Source: Gonapodya prolifera JEL478 (taxonomy: Eukaryota > Monoblepharomycota > Monoblepharidomycetes > Monoblepharidales > Gonapodyaceae). From it: a stretch of DNA of 64,000 bases. The DNA is taken from contig KQ965857.1 of the NCBI GenBank assembly GCA_001574975.1, positions 1-64,000 on the forward strand. Direction: 5' to 3'. How positions within the stretch are numbered: position 1 is the stretch's first letter; each line of letters starts with the position of its first letter. This document shows, piece by piece, positions 1 through 11,215 of this stretch. The notes under the pieces were generated by a model, which saw only the letters and a program-made list of their open reading frames with translations, was not told the DNA's origin and searched no databases. Made by a program: the position numbers and the translations under genes.

Positions 1-1124
1 CATAAAATTATTTTGGAATTATTAAAGTCCTCAATTCAATTATTCACTGTTCGCAAAAAAATTAATCAATATGTGGATTTTTCTAAATTTATTTTGTGTT
101 CTAATGCCACACCCTTGCACCCATGAACAATTATCCATAACCTTCAAAATAAAAGTTGAAGGAAAATTTTTAATCTTTTGGAAATGCAAATTCGTATATG
201 GGATATCCAAAATTGTACTTTCATGCACTGGGGGTACCTGGCTCCAGGGTGGAGGTAGCTCTCTGGGTGGGGGTATGTAAAATATGCGACAGAAACCACA
301 TTATTGATTAACAGCAAAAGCAGATCCCAAATGGAAAGGAGAACCAGGCTTGACAAGAACTGCTTCCAAGAGATGCTTGACTTCTACATTCACCATGTAT
401 GTGAAGAAAAGATGCAGGACGTGAAGGTAAAAATGATGCACCTACCTTTATGAGCCAATGCTTCTGAGAAGTTGCAATCTCCTGGTCCAACAACAAGACC
501 AATTTGCAAAAGAATGCATCAAATGGGGTATCTTTCAATATGCATGTATTGGAGTTTGGCAATGACCAGCAGTGGGGACAACCTTCACAAGAAGGGCATG
601 TAGGACAAGTAGGTTCCAGGGCTGGATCATGAGGGGCAGAGGACAACATGTGACTTGGCAGATCCCTGACAGGCTGGCCAGATACACCAGCAACAGGCTG
701 TGGTTAAACAGAATTGTGCAAAGGCAGGGTCAATTCCCACTCCCCTAAAATTAAACGGTTCATTAATGACTGCCCTTGTAATGAGCTTTCAAAATGCTTG
801 CAATACCAACCTATTTGTTTGGAGAGAGGACAAGCTTCCTGCCAGTGCTGTCCATTTGACACAGTAGGGAACGTCTGAAGGAGAGAATGTGGGAAAGTAT
901 GGTGGTCTTTTGAATAAGGCTGCCATTTCACAATCTCATAGTGCGGGGCAGTGGGAGACAGATTTACGCCATTCAATGTCAACAGCCCATCAGTACAATT
1001 GGTGGCAATAAGTTTGGTGCCAAGCCTAGAGACCAAGGCAGGTGTTCCAACAGATTATCCCAATGGAAGCTCCAAAATGTTAAACTATAGCACTCTCACT
1101 GCAACTTGACAAAGGTATCACACC
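1..1124. other. AT-rich gene-poor stretch
   Basis: No gene can be supported here. Open frames on the minus strand (about 308-649 and 704-1036) have a somewhat protein-like composition, including a cysteine-rich run near 560-620. They match no family I recognise and show no clear splice chain. Given the terminal repeat that follows, this is most simply old repeat-derived DNA. Confidence 0.4.
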
Positions 1125-1364
1125 TGTCACACTGACATCCACTAACGTGGAGTATATAGTGTAGTATGAGTGTTGGGTATTAGCTGCTGTGCCACTACTG
1201 TGGCCGAGGGTTTAGATGTGCACACCTGCAGGATGTGCCCTAAGTTTGGCATCACGTTCCTGCAGGTGAGTTCTATGCACATTACGTCTTGCTATGTACA
1301 TCTGATCATATATACACGTTCCTGCAGTTTACAGGCTCGTGCAGCTCAACTAGGTTGTGTAGCA
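1125..1364 (+). repeat. Solo-LTR-like terminal repeat, copy 1
   Basis: This 240-base unit begins TGTCACACTGACATCC and ends GGTTGTGTAGCA, so it has the TG...CA ends of an LTR. The same unit occurs at 3349-3588 (same strand) and at 35027-35256 and 36063-36543 (opposite strand). No internal retroelement genes adjoin it, so it is read as a fossil solo LTR of an LTR retrotransposon whose family cannot be told. No matching target duplication is visible around this copy. Short open frames inside it are not genes. Confidence 0.7.
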
Positions 1365-1375
1365 TTATGCCAAAC

Positions 1376-2930
1376 TTCCTTCCCTGTTTTTGGCTGACTG
1401 CAAGGTTCAGAAGCTAGACAGGGACGTGATATTTAGCAGGCACGCGTTTAATTACAATATCTATTGATGCAACGCGTTGCTTTCTGAATTGAATCACTCA
1501 GTGAGCAGCAATCTCTCCTGGCGTAATTTTGAAAACGGGATTGGCGACGCAGAACGAATCAACATATCGCAATTCAAGCACAACCACTCGTTGCATATTA
1601 CAATTTCTAATGCACATCGAATTTTCGCTTTGATTGGACTACTACTCGTTGAGTTATTCACAGAAGTGTCAGCAGATTTTTATTCTCAGTATTCAGCTGA
1701 TTGCAAGACGCAGAAGCTAGGCAGAGATGAGATCTTCAGCAGACACATACTTCCATGCAATGTGTATCACGACCACATGCTTTTGTTGAATTTCAAACAC
1801 TGAGTGAGCAGACATCATTGCCGGCGTAATTTTAGTCATGGGGTTGACGACGCAGAACGAAGCGCAATATCGCAATTTAAGCAATGTTAATCTTTGCACA
1901 TCATAATTGATGTTGCATCCTCGAAATTTCGCTTGATTTGAACTGCTTCTCGTGGAGTTATTCACACAATTTCAGCAAAATTGGTACTCCCAGTATTCAG
2001 CTTTTTGCAAGACGCAGACGCTATTCTGGTATCCAAATTATTGCGCACGAATACTTCATTACTATATCTATCAGAGACGCACATGGTTGTTACATTTGAA
2101 TCGCTCAGTGAGCCGCTATCTTGATTGACAAGGTTTCAACCTCAGGAGCGGGGACACAGACCAAAACGTAACAACAAAGCGTTCTCAGTGAGATTCTACG
2201 CTCAATATATGTGATATTGCACCCTTAAAGTTTCATTTGAATTGGACTACTCCTTGTGTAGTTATTCACAGCTTTGTGTGCAATTTCCATCAGTACATGA
2301 CTGCAGCAGCATCTTCTTGTTTTAGCTCACTGCAAGGCTCAGACGCTATTCAGAGATGTGAATTTTTGCCGACGCATACTCCATTATTATATCTTTTAGG
2401 GCCGCTTACTTTCATTAAATTTCAACCACTGAGTGAGCAGATATCTCTGCCGGCGTAATGTAATTCATGGGGCTGACGATGCAGAACAAAGTGTAGTATC
2501 GCGGCTTCAGCAATGTCAGTATTTGCACATTATTGTTGGTGTTGCATCCTCAAAGTTTCGCTTGAGTTGGACTGCTTCTTGTGGAGTTATTACGCACCTT
2601 CAGCAAAATTGGTACTCTCAGTATTCAACTGATTGCAAAACGCAGATGCTATACTGGGATTCTAATTTTGCGCACACATACTTCAATACTGCATCTATTA
2701 GGGACGCACACTGTTGTTGCATAACAAACGTTCAGTGAACCGCACTCTTGATTGACAAGGTTTCAATCTCGGGAGTGATGACACAGAATAAAGCGCAATA
2801 ACGCATCGTTCTCAACCTTTTTCGACGCTAGATTAATTCAATATTGCAACTTAAAAGTTTCGTTTGAATTGGACTACTCCTCATTGAGTTATTCACAACT
2901 TTGTGTGCAACTCATATCAGCTCATTTATT
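1376..2930 (+). repeat. Tandem satellite with higher-order (dimeric) structure
   Basis: The motif GTGAGC (GTGAAC in the last unit) recurs at 1501, 1804, 2108, 2433 and 2735, giving monomers of about 302-325 bases. The unit at 1804 is clearly closest to the one at 2433 (both carry GCCGGCGTAAT soon after the anchor). The unit at 2108 is closest to that at 2735 (both carry GATTGACAAGGTTTCAA). The underlying repeat is therefore a dimer of about 628 bases. A partial unit leads in from 1376, only 12 bases after the terminal repeat, and similarity fades near 2930. Confidence 0.85.
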
Positions 2931-3348
2931 AGCAGCCTCTGCTGTCACAAGATCTTTCCAAATGGAATCAACCAGCAATTCACATACTCAAGCTATATTT
3001 ATCACTCAGAATCACTTGACAAATGCAGCTGTAGATGACATTTCAGCCCTCTTTGTCTGCACATTCATAAATCTGCACCCCAACCTATCCTTTCTTCTTA
3101 CTTTTCCAACAGCAACTTTAAACTTTCATGATGCTATTGTGATGTTCAAATGCATCTTCAGACTGTATTAGTAACCTTGAGGAGATGGTACCACTTTGCA
3201 CTCTCAGGTCTAGGAACTTGAGAGCTAGGACCAAGAACTCTGCCAGGCACTTGCAGCTGTTTTTAGATTGGGACACTGTAATACTTTCTGTCTGGCTAAA
3301 GACTGATGGGAGGAAGAAGGAAGGGGAGGGTAAAGGAGGGGAGCACAA

Positions 3349-3588
3349 TGTCACACTGACATCCACTAACGTGGAGTATATAGTGTAGTATGAGTGTTGG
3401 GCATTAGCTGCTGTGCCACTACTGTGGCCGCGGGTTTAGATGTGCACACCTGCAGGACGTGCCCAAAGTTTGGCATCACGTTCCTGCAGGTGAGTTCTAT
3501 GCACATCACATCTTGCTATGTACATCTGATCATATATACATGTTCCTGCAGTTTACAGGCTCGTGCAGCTCACCTAGGTTGTGTAGCA
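3349..3588 (+). repeat. Solo-LTR-like terminal repeat, copy 2
   Basis: This is the second same-strand copy of the 240-base TG...CA unit, nearly identical to the one at 1125-1364. It starts just after a G-rich run at 3308-3342. Copies 1 and 2 lie 1,984 bases apart in direct orientation. The DNA between them is satellite and unrelated sequence with no recognisable retroelement protein, so they are not read as the two ends of one whole element. Confidence 0.7.
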
Positions 3589-5626
3589 GCCACGAGAACA
3601 AGGATGCAAGACAATGCATCCAGCATTGTACGTCTGAGCTTTGCTAAGAAATCTTCTAATTCTTTGTGGCTGCACCAACCAAGTCTCTTACAGGACTGCC
3701 TGCGCCTGGTCTGACACATACCATCTCCCTCAGGACCTCATCAAAAAACTTGGGTCCCTCAAAATGACAAAGGCAGACAGGGTGGACAAACTATATGAGA
3801 AGGAGAACACTCAAAGGAGGAGTGGACAAGGTACCTACATACCATAAAGGAGGTTTTCGAACCTACTCAATGCCATTTCTTTTCAGTGTCTCCTTTACAC
3901 CCCAACAAAAGCTGTAGACTGCTGGCTTTGTCTGGCAGCACCTCTCCTGCACTGGCTGCTCAAATCTGTGCTGGGGGAGTCATGGATGACTTTTTATGTT
4001 TTCCCGTTCTTCAATTGCAAACCAACCTCCATCCATCCCTGTCTGTTGATGCATTCTCTTTTTGTTGCAGGCATTTGAACTTGGTGCAAGCCACCCTTTC
4101 CAAGAGAAGGTGGTGGATCACTCAAACAATTCCAACCATGGCAAGGAGGTGGCCAACAAGGAAGATCCTCATGGGGGGGCACAAACAAAGAAGATGCCAA
4201 CAAGGATACTGCCAAGCCATGCTGAGCTATACTACAGGGTATGTTTTCTTTGTCTTGAGTCTCTTGACTGCAACCTCAAATCCCAAGAATTTGATGTGAA
4301 CTAGGGGACCTATATTTCTTTTCACCACTGGAGACCCAACCCCTTGAACTGGTTGCCTGTGGTGTCAACAGCCCCAATGTCTCAAGGGGTTGCCACTGTC
4401 CAATGAGTTGAAATATGACTGGTGGCCTTGACAAGAAGAGGTATGTTGTCATGACCATGCATTAATCAATCCACATTCAAGACAAACATTGCTCTGCTTT
4501 TAGCTCCAAACAAAGGAGCAAATTCTCTTGTACATTTGCAATCCTTCTTTGACCCATCTGGGAAGTTTTAGAGGATTGCAAGGAAACGGTTGTGTAAGTT
4601 TTTTGAGGTCACAACTGATGAGTGAATTGTGGTAGCCTTCAGGGATGGATTGAAAAAAAACATCAGCACTATCATTCAATTCATCACACAAAGTAAGCAT
4701 ACAGAGGATGTGCAGGACAAAGAGCAATTAGCTATGATAAAGAAAAGAATATGGAATGTTGCAACAAGGCTTTGTCTTGCATAAATTGAAGTCAAGAGTT
4801 CTGCATAACCTGAAATTCAAGTGAAGAGTTCTCAGCAAATTGATCCCATTCCCTCACCATGGTGAGTTCCCTTGAGCACAATGCTGTGAACTGACCGTCA
4901 CCATTTGCACATTGTATCTCAAATATTTGTTATTGACTCCAGTTGCAATGGCGCAACATTTGACACTTGCGTAGAATTGTGACGTACCACGGTGTATATT
5001 GTATGTGTAATTCATGATACACTAATTTTTGGTTCATCTCGGCAAGTTGGCTGTGGCCACAGCGGCTGCATGCATACGCACTCTAATATGCAACGAAGCT
5101 TCCCTTCATTTCTTCCTTCTCTTGAGAGGAAATATCCAGTGTGCTAAACTACCTTTCTCTCCCATATTGGATATTGCATGTACAACTTATGCAAGTTTGG
5201 TCCCTCCCAAGTGGCACAGTACATGAAATCAAAGATTCTTCAAGCAATAGCCTACCATTAATGTGCTTTGACGGTTCCTTGTCGAAGAAAAAGAGGGAAA
5301 GAGGAAGAAAGGAAGTGGAAAAAAACATTCATCATCATTGCCGATAATATCACAAAGGACAACACCCAGCGATCAATCTGCGACCTTCCCCCCCTCCCCT
5401 GCGGATCATCACCTGAAAACTTCTTGCTGGGGATCTCTTCGAGCGGTAAGATTGTCAAATCTTGTGACATAAGCGGTGCAACCAACGTTCAACTTCAACT
5501 TCTCAACGCACACGACGTCGATGCAGATCCTTCTTTGACCCCTTGTTTATGCTGTCTTAAAACCGGTTTTCATCCTTCTGTCAAATCGAATTCACAAGGG
5601 CTCCGTGCTTCAGAAGTGAAAGCAGC
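3589..5626. other. Gene-poor spacer with exon-like debris before TRAPPC11
   Basis: No complete gene is supported. Two stretches look like old exons on the plus strand: about 3641-3830 (lysine-rich, ending at a GGTACC junction) and about 4070-4220 (entered by TTGTTGCAG and followed by GGTATG). They join into nothing I recognise. The last 600 bases before 5627 are AT-rich with purine runs near 5290-5320 and probably hold the TRAPPC11 promoter. No TATA box or defined site is called. Confidence 0.4.
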
Positions 5627-8600
5627 ATGGAGGCATATCCACTGGATCTTATCCTCCATCATGTGCCACTTCTTGCCGTAATCGGCCTGACGGAATCCAT
5701 GATATCATCGCCATCTGTCTCTGCGCCGTCTGCATCGCTGGCGTTTCCTGCACCGTCGCTTCTATCTCCACAACCTGCGATAGCTCGGTCTCTTGGAACT
5801 CCGTCCAACCCAATGCCGACCGCTCCTCCACCGCTGCTTGGGTACACCACACAAAACTCCACACCTTCGTCGCCACAGCTTCCTTTTAATGCCCTGCCCA
5901 ACTCACAGCCAGCACCTACCCCAGCAGCACAATACTTCACCGCACTCCGCTCCCAACTTCTCACTCTTCTTCAAGTGAAGAACCTTCCAGCGTCCTCAAT
6001 GTCACCGGGAACGTCTGTGTCAAGTGGGGATGTCCAAGGTGCACAATCTCTCGGTTCCGGAGCTATTTTCCACGTTATTGCGATGGACAGGGTGAGTCAG
6101 CGTTATTTCGTAGTACTTCTGTATCGTGCGTGAGGGGGAGCGCTAAATTCTCAATCCCAAACGGATTGTGACCGGTTCGGGGTGTCAGTGTTGTAACCAT
6201 TAATCAACATTGTGCATTAAATTGTAGCATCTCCCACTCCCCCCTCGAAAGCTCCTCGCAACACCATCTTCACATGCCGCACTGATCCCGGCTGGCTCTA
6301 CCCCACGTTCTCCGCTTTCTCCTCTGCATCCTTCTTCACCCATGTTCCCCGACGGTCTCATTAGCTCCCTCTGGCTTAAACGGCATCGTGAAGCTATACC
6401 CAGTGTAGTGGTTGGCTTCTACGAGGTGCAAGAGATCGCGCCAGGAACTCGCGATCCTCTCGGTGCTGGGCCCGAGCGCGACAGGGATGCGTGGCTCGTC
6501 ACCGAAATAAACGAGCGACGGTAAGCACAGCTGAATGTCTTGAGAATAGCAAAATTTGACGTAATTTTCTTCCAATCGGGTGGGCGTGAGCAGCAAAGTA
6601 TGCAACGAGAGAAACATTCGGTTTGCTGCGGTGATCATGTTGCGAGTACAACAGCCTGGTGTGTATTGAAATCAGCTTCCATTCTTCCGATGGTGTTGAT
6701 TGAAACTATTGATGCTGCAGATGACCCTATTATCGAAGAGCGGCTCGGAAGCATTCGTCGGGGCACTAGCCTCGATAGCCGGACCGGCCTCTTTGTTCTT
6801 CCACCAGTACCAGGACTCTCTGGCTCAGGGGCCCCCCCCGGCATGCAATTTGACATTGGGGAGTGGCTGGCCGAGTAAGTTGAAAAGTGCTTCAGAGTTT
6901 AAACGAGTTTCACGGCAACAACTGGTTCGCTCACAGGCTTCAAAAAATGCTGCACGAACCTTCCACAGCATATTATCGTGATCATTCAAAGAGGGTAAAA
7001 AAGAAACGCTCCCGTATCCGACTCCCTCCACCTGGAGGAGTTCCCGAACAAGCCCTAGTCATTAACACCGTTATGCAAGATGGAGGCAGCCCAAAACCAC
7101 TCGGTCCAACTGGTTGGATTGCGAGATACGAGTTTAAAGCGGCTACCTTCCGGGAATTCGGTGGTGACCTCGAGGGTGCAGTGCGGTGAGGTTGTGCTTC
7201 CCCGAGGAGTGCAAAAGTGTGGCTTCATGTCTTCATGTTCACTTCAAGGCATTATCTTCTCGCGTATGCAGCAATTCTCGAATTCCTGGGTAACGGCTTG
7301 CATCCTGTGACTGGTGCGCTCGCTGTCAACGCTGGTAATGGTGTGCAACCGTGGTCAACAAGGTGGGGTGAGGCTAGAGTCATTGTGGATTGTGTAAATC
7401 TCAAGGTGCAGCCTCACCTACCATGTAACCACGAACGATGCTCCTTAATGTCTCACCATTGTCGCTCCCTTAGATAATGAAACTCCTCTTATACATGGAC
7501 TTGCCTCAATCTGCACTTGCTCAATTTCATCGCCACCTTCATGCTTCTTCCAAGTTTCCGGAGCATGCCCTCCATGCATCTGCACCTGTTCCTCTACGTC
7601 CAACCACTCCTCGTTATCCTACACTTCCGTCTCCACCTGGTGATGGTGGAGGTTCAGAGTGGTGGGCATGGGCAGGGAAACAGTATCGGGTGTTTGGGGA
7701 ACTTGTAGAGCTTGCAACATCACGCCTGGGTCTCAAGGTACCCGTACCGCAACCCAACAGCACACTCACTTTCACGGCAGGCAGTGCACTGTCACTCATT
7801 GCAGCAGGGGCGGCAACAGATAACTCGATACCAACCCTTTGCGTTGGGGCAGTTGGGACAGGAACTTTTGGCCGAGACGTCTCGCCAGAGCCCCCAGTTA
7901 GTGGCAAGTCTAGCTTAATGGGGTTTTTGCAGCATGCTGGGTACTACTATCTCGTAGCAGCACGATGTGCGGAGGAGCGAATGGCAAGGGCCCGCGCTTT
8001 GATTGGGGAGGGTGGTCCCGTAGATGGTGAGTCTTTCTTCCATTCCAGGAGTTCGGTCCTTTAGTTGACGATTCACCGTATTGGTAGCACTTAATGGTCC
8101 CCAAGTGACTCCTGCCCAATTCGTCTATTTGTCAAAATCAATCGCAACGGAGCGATCTGTTGATCATACAGCAACTGTGATTGAGCTGCTTACGAAGGCT
8201 TACGAACAGTTCAAAAAGCACAGGAACGGCAGGACAACATTGTGGTTGGCTGGGGAAATAGCTCGATCCTATGCTAGTGGAGGAAAATGGGAGATGGCTC
8301 TACGGTGAGCTGGAAGAATCAAAGCGATAAGAGGATGGGAGCGGAATGACGTGCGATCACACACAGGTTTTTTGATCGCATTGCGAAGACGTACCGAAAG
8401 GAGAAATGGAATGCAATTTTAAAGTCCATTTTAGTATGGTCCTTGAAGTGTGCGACAGAAATCGAGGACCTCGAAAAAGTTTTGCTAGTGTTGGTTGAGC
8501 TTATGAGTCCAGGTGAGGGCGATGGAAATACTCACGGTTTTGCTTGACTTTTGATGGACTCGCTTGAAAGACTTAACGCCTGATCCTGATGAGAGGAAGC

Positions 8601-11121
8601 AATATCAAGACGATCTTTTAAGCACACTTGCGAGGGCTGCGAACGCACCAAACTTGGAGAAACGGAGGCTCACCATCGATATGAATCAAGTACATCCTTT
8701 CCGTGAGTCAGACCAGGAAAGCTGATGGCACAGAAAATGTCACCTTTTGTTCACAGTTACCTGCACTATTCAATTTAAGACGGGCTCAGCGTTTGTCGGA
8801 GACACGGTGCCTTTTCAGGTCACCATTACTCAATGTGGTGGCACTTCTGCGATGCCTAGTGTGCAACCGCTCTGTCTCTCCCGAGTGTCTTTCGCGTTTT
8901 CAGATGACTCTTGCAATGTTGTTGCTGTAGGAAATGACCAACAGGCGCCCGTTCAGGTCCCAGAGTACAAATTGGGACCTGCTTTTGACTACCTTGAACT
9001 TCGACCGCACACATCCGGGGTATCGTTAGAAAGCTCAGAGAGCAAGGAGTTTCGAATCAGCCCCGGCCGCCCGCTGGTACTTCAAGGCTCGTTTATATCT
9101 GAAAAGGTGCAGACAATACAGGTACGAAAGACCCTGGTTCCAAGAATTTAAAGTATCTTATTCCAAGACTTCGTCAAAAGACTCGGGGAGTCGCCTTGGC
9201 GCTTGAGCAACCTGGGTTAGATGTGATCTTCGAGTTTCCTCAAAGTGCTCCAATAGTCGATAGGGATGGCTCCCGCAGAAAGTGGATTTCAACCATTGAT
9301 GGTGAGAACATCAGTGGATTCATTCCTCATATCGCGGGTTCACTTCCTCGGTGTCATTCATCTTAGGAATGGAACCTCACGTAGAACTCTTGGAGGGCCA
9401 TGGAGAAATGACTCAAATTAAGTATGGCATCATCCATCAACCTAAAATTTAATGTTCGAGTTGATGAGTTTTGCAATGCGCGCCTAGGATTCTTCGAAAA
9501 CCCCCAAGAGTTGCTGTCACGTTTCGGCATTCCGCACCAGCGTACTTGGAAGAATTGTATCCGATTGACGTTCATTTTGTCAACGAGGAATCGCACCCTC
9601 TTACTGCGTTCATTCAACTGGAGTTGAAAGGAGTGGATGCCACAGGTGTGTTTTGACCCTTTCCAAAAGTAGGGGCCTCCTTTATGTTTGATCGCCCTAC
9701 TTTTCAGATACGAACGTTTCTTACGAAAACTCTGCAGTTATTCAAGAGAGATTAGAACAGGGGAACGGTGCCTTCGATGCTGATTCACATTCCAGAATTG
9801 TCACAATAGAAGTCGGCGTCATCAATGCAGAATCGTCAGTTGTCAAGCGAGTGTACGTCCAACCGACAGGCTCTTTTTCTGATCGTACAGTCCATATAAT
9901 GGTATATGGCATCGTTCGATGTGTGTGATTGCTTGACGAAGAAGTTTGTGTTGTAGGTCGCTTATCGGATGGATTTAAATGGGCGCTCTGCTGCTCCTAC
10001 CTCTGGATCCACGTCATCACCATCGGATCCCATCGATGGAGAGTTTTCTTCTTCGGAAGTCTTGCGTTTCCCTGTCGTACGGCCGTTCGACATCGCGGTC
10101 GACATCCAACCCCGATTGGATCACCCACCTTTTGACGACGAGTCTGTTGGTGTAGGTGCACTGGGTTGGGGCACACGACGAACCGTTAATGGTGTGGGAG
10201 TGGTGGTCGTTGGCATCAAATGCATGGGGCCGTGGGACGTGGAGGTTGACAAAGTTGTCATGGTGAGTGTTTGCTGGACATTTGTTTCGTACTTTGTGTC
10301 GCTAAGAGACTGCAATATGATTGCAGGTGGAAGCTGAACCAGAAGGCGAGCGTCAGTCTAGAATCTTGCATTCTGACTTGACTGCCAATGCTGAACACCG
10401 AAGAGTTTGGAAAAGTGGCCACAATGCGAACTTCACCTTTTTGGTTGCTACAAGAGAAGACGTTGAAGTGGAACCAGAGCCCATTGCTGTGGGGTCTTTT
10501 TCTATCCACTGGCGACGGTATGAGTCATTATGTGAGGCAATTTGTAGAAGAGTGCGGCTCTTGATGGATTCTCCTAGACGCACTCTTCCGGAGATACCTT
10601 TCACTATAGTCAGAATGGAAGTTCCGCACATTCGGCCAAACACAGATCCGATCCGTGTTACCACTTGTGAGCTTCGATCTCCAGATTTGTCTGGTTCTTA
10701 TGAAAATGTGAAGAGATAACCTTGTCCGGATGCAGCGATACCGGAAACAGCCACGTTAGGCTGCCCATTCACTATGACGTATCTTCTCGCCAATATTTCA
10801 GTCACGATGCACAATCTTGTCGTTTCTGTGGACGTTTCAGATGGGGTGGTGTTTTCAGGTCCCAAAATGCAATTTTTGAGACTGCTTCCGTTGACCCAGC
10901 AGGAGGTACGGTATAATTGTGTTGCGATTTCGGCAGGGCGCGTACGAGTTCCGCGCTTTAAGCTCCTTAGCAAAGGTTATGGAGATTTGGAAGGTCAGGA
11001 GATACCTCTGAAATGGAAGGGGGGGACTGTGGGAAGTGATCAGTCAACGACACCTTCAGAGGAAGGGGACATTTATATCTACGTTAGGCCTGCAATTGCT
11101 AAGAGTTATGATTTACAATAG
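5627..11121 (+). CDS. TRAPPC11: TRAPP complex subunit 11 (TRAPPC11), Foie-gras and Gryzun domains
   Basis: This encodes a subunit of the TRAPP III tethering complex in ER-to-Golgi traffic and autophagy. About 19 exons keep phase to a 1,435-residue protein, longer than the animal protein (about 1,130), partly through a Ser/Pro-rich insert at residues 25-140. The start MEAYPLDLILHHVPLL matches the family N-terminus. Landmarks: WLKRHREAIPSVVVGFYEVQ near 200, YRDHSKRVKKKRSR, YEFKAATFREFGGDLEGAVR and YYYLVAARCAEERMARA (Foie-gras), then PRVAVTFRHSAPAYLEELYP (Gryzun region) and the last exon from 10736. Exon starts in order: 5627, 6228, 6594, 6721, 6937, 7249, 7474, 8088, 8367, 8571, 8757, 9154, 9367, 9488, 9708, 9957, 10327, 10578, 10736. 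The donor before 9154 could be 9107 or 9122, both in phase. The intron 10518-10577 is 60 bases and open, so it might be retained. Confidence 0.93.
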
Positions 11122-11215
11122 ACCTTTTTAGGGGTCTCGATGTGATATGCAGACTCGGATTTGTTTTCAAAGAGTAGTTTAAAGCTTCTACACAATAGAT
11201 CTGATCTTACTCCCA

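Noticed and set aside
1170-1397. Open frame repeated almost unchanged at 3394-3714, 34894-35211 and 36060-36257
   Set aside because: The repeated 'protein' is simply the terminal-repeat DNA read in one frame; it has no start context or domain.
1125-3588. Terminal-repeat copies 1 and 2 as the two ends of a single complete retroelement
   Set aside because: The 2 kb between them is satellite and unrelated DNA with no retroelement protein remnants, and the outer flanks do not share a target duplication.
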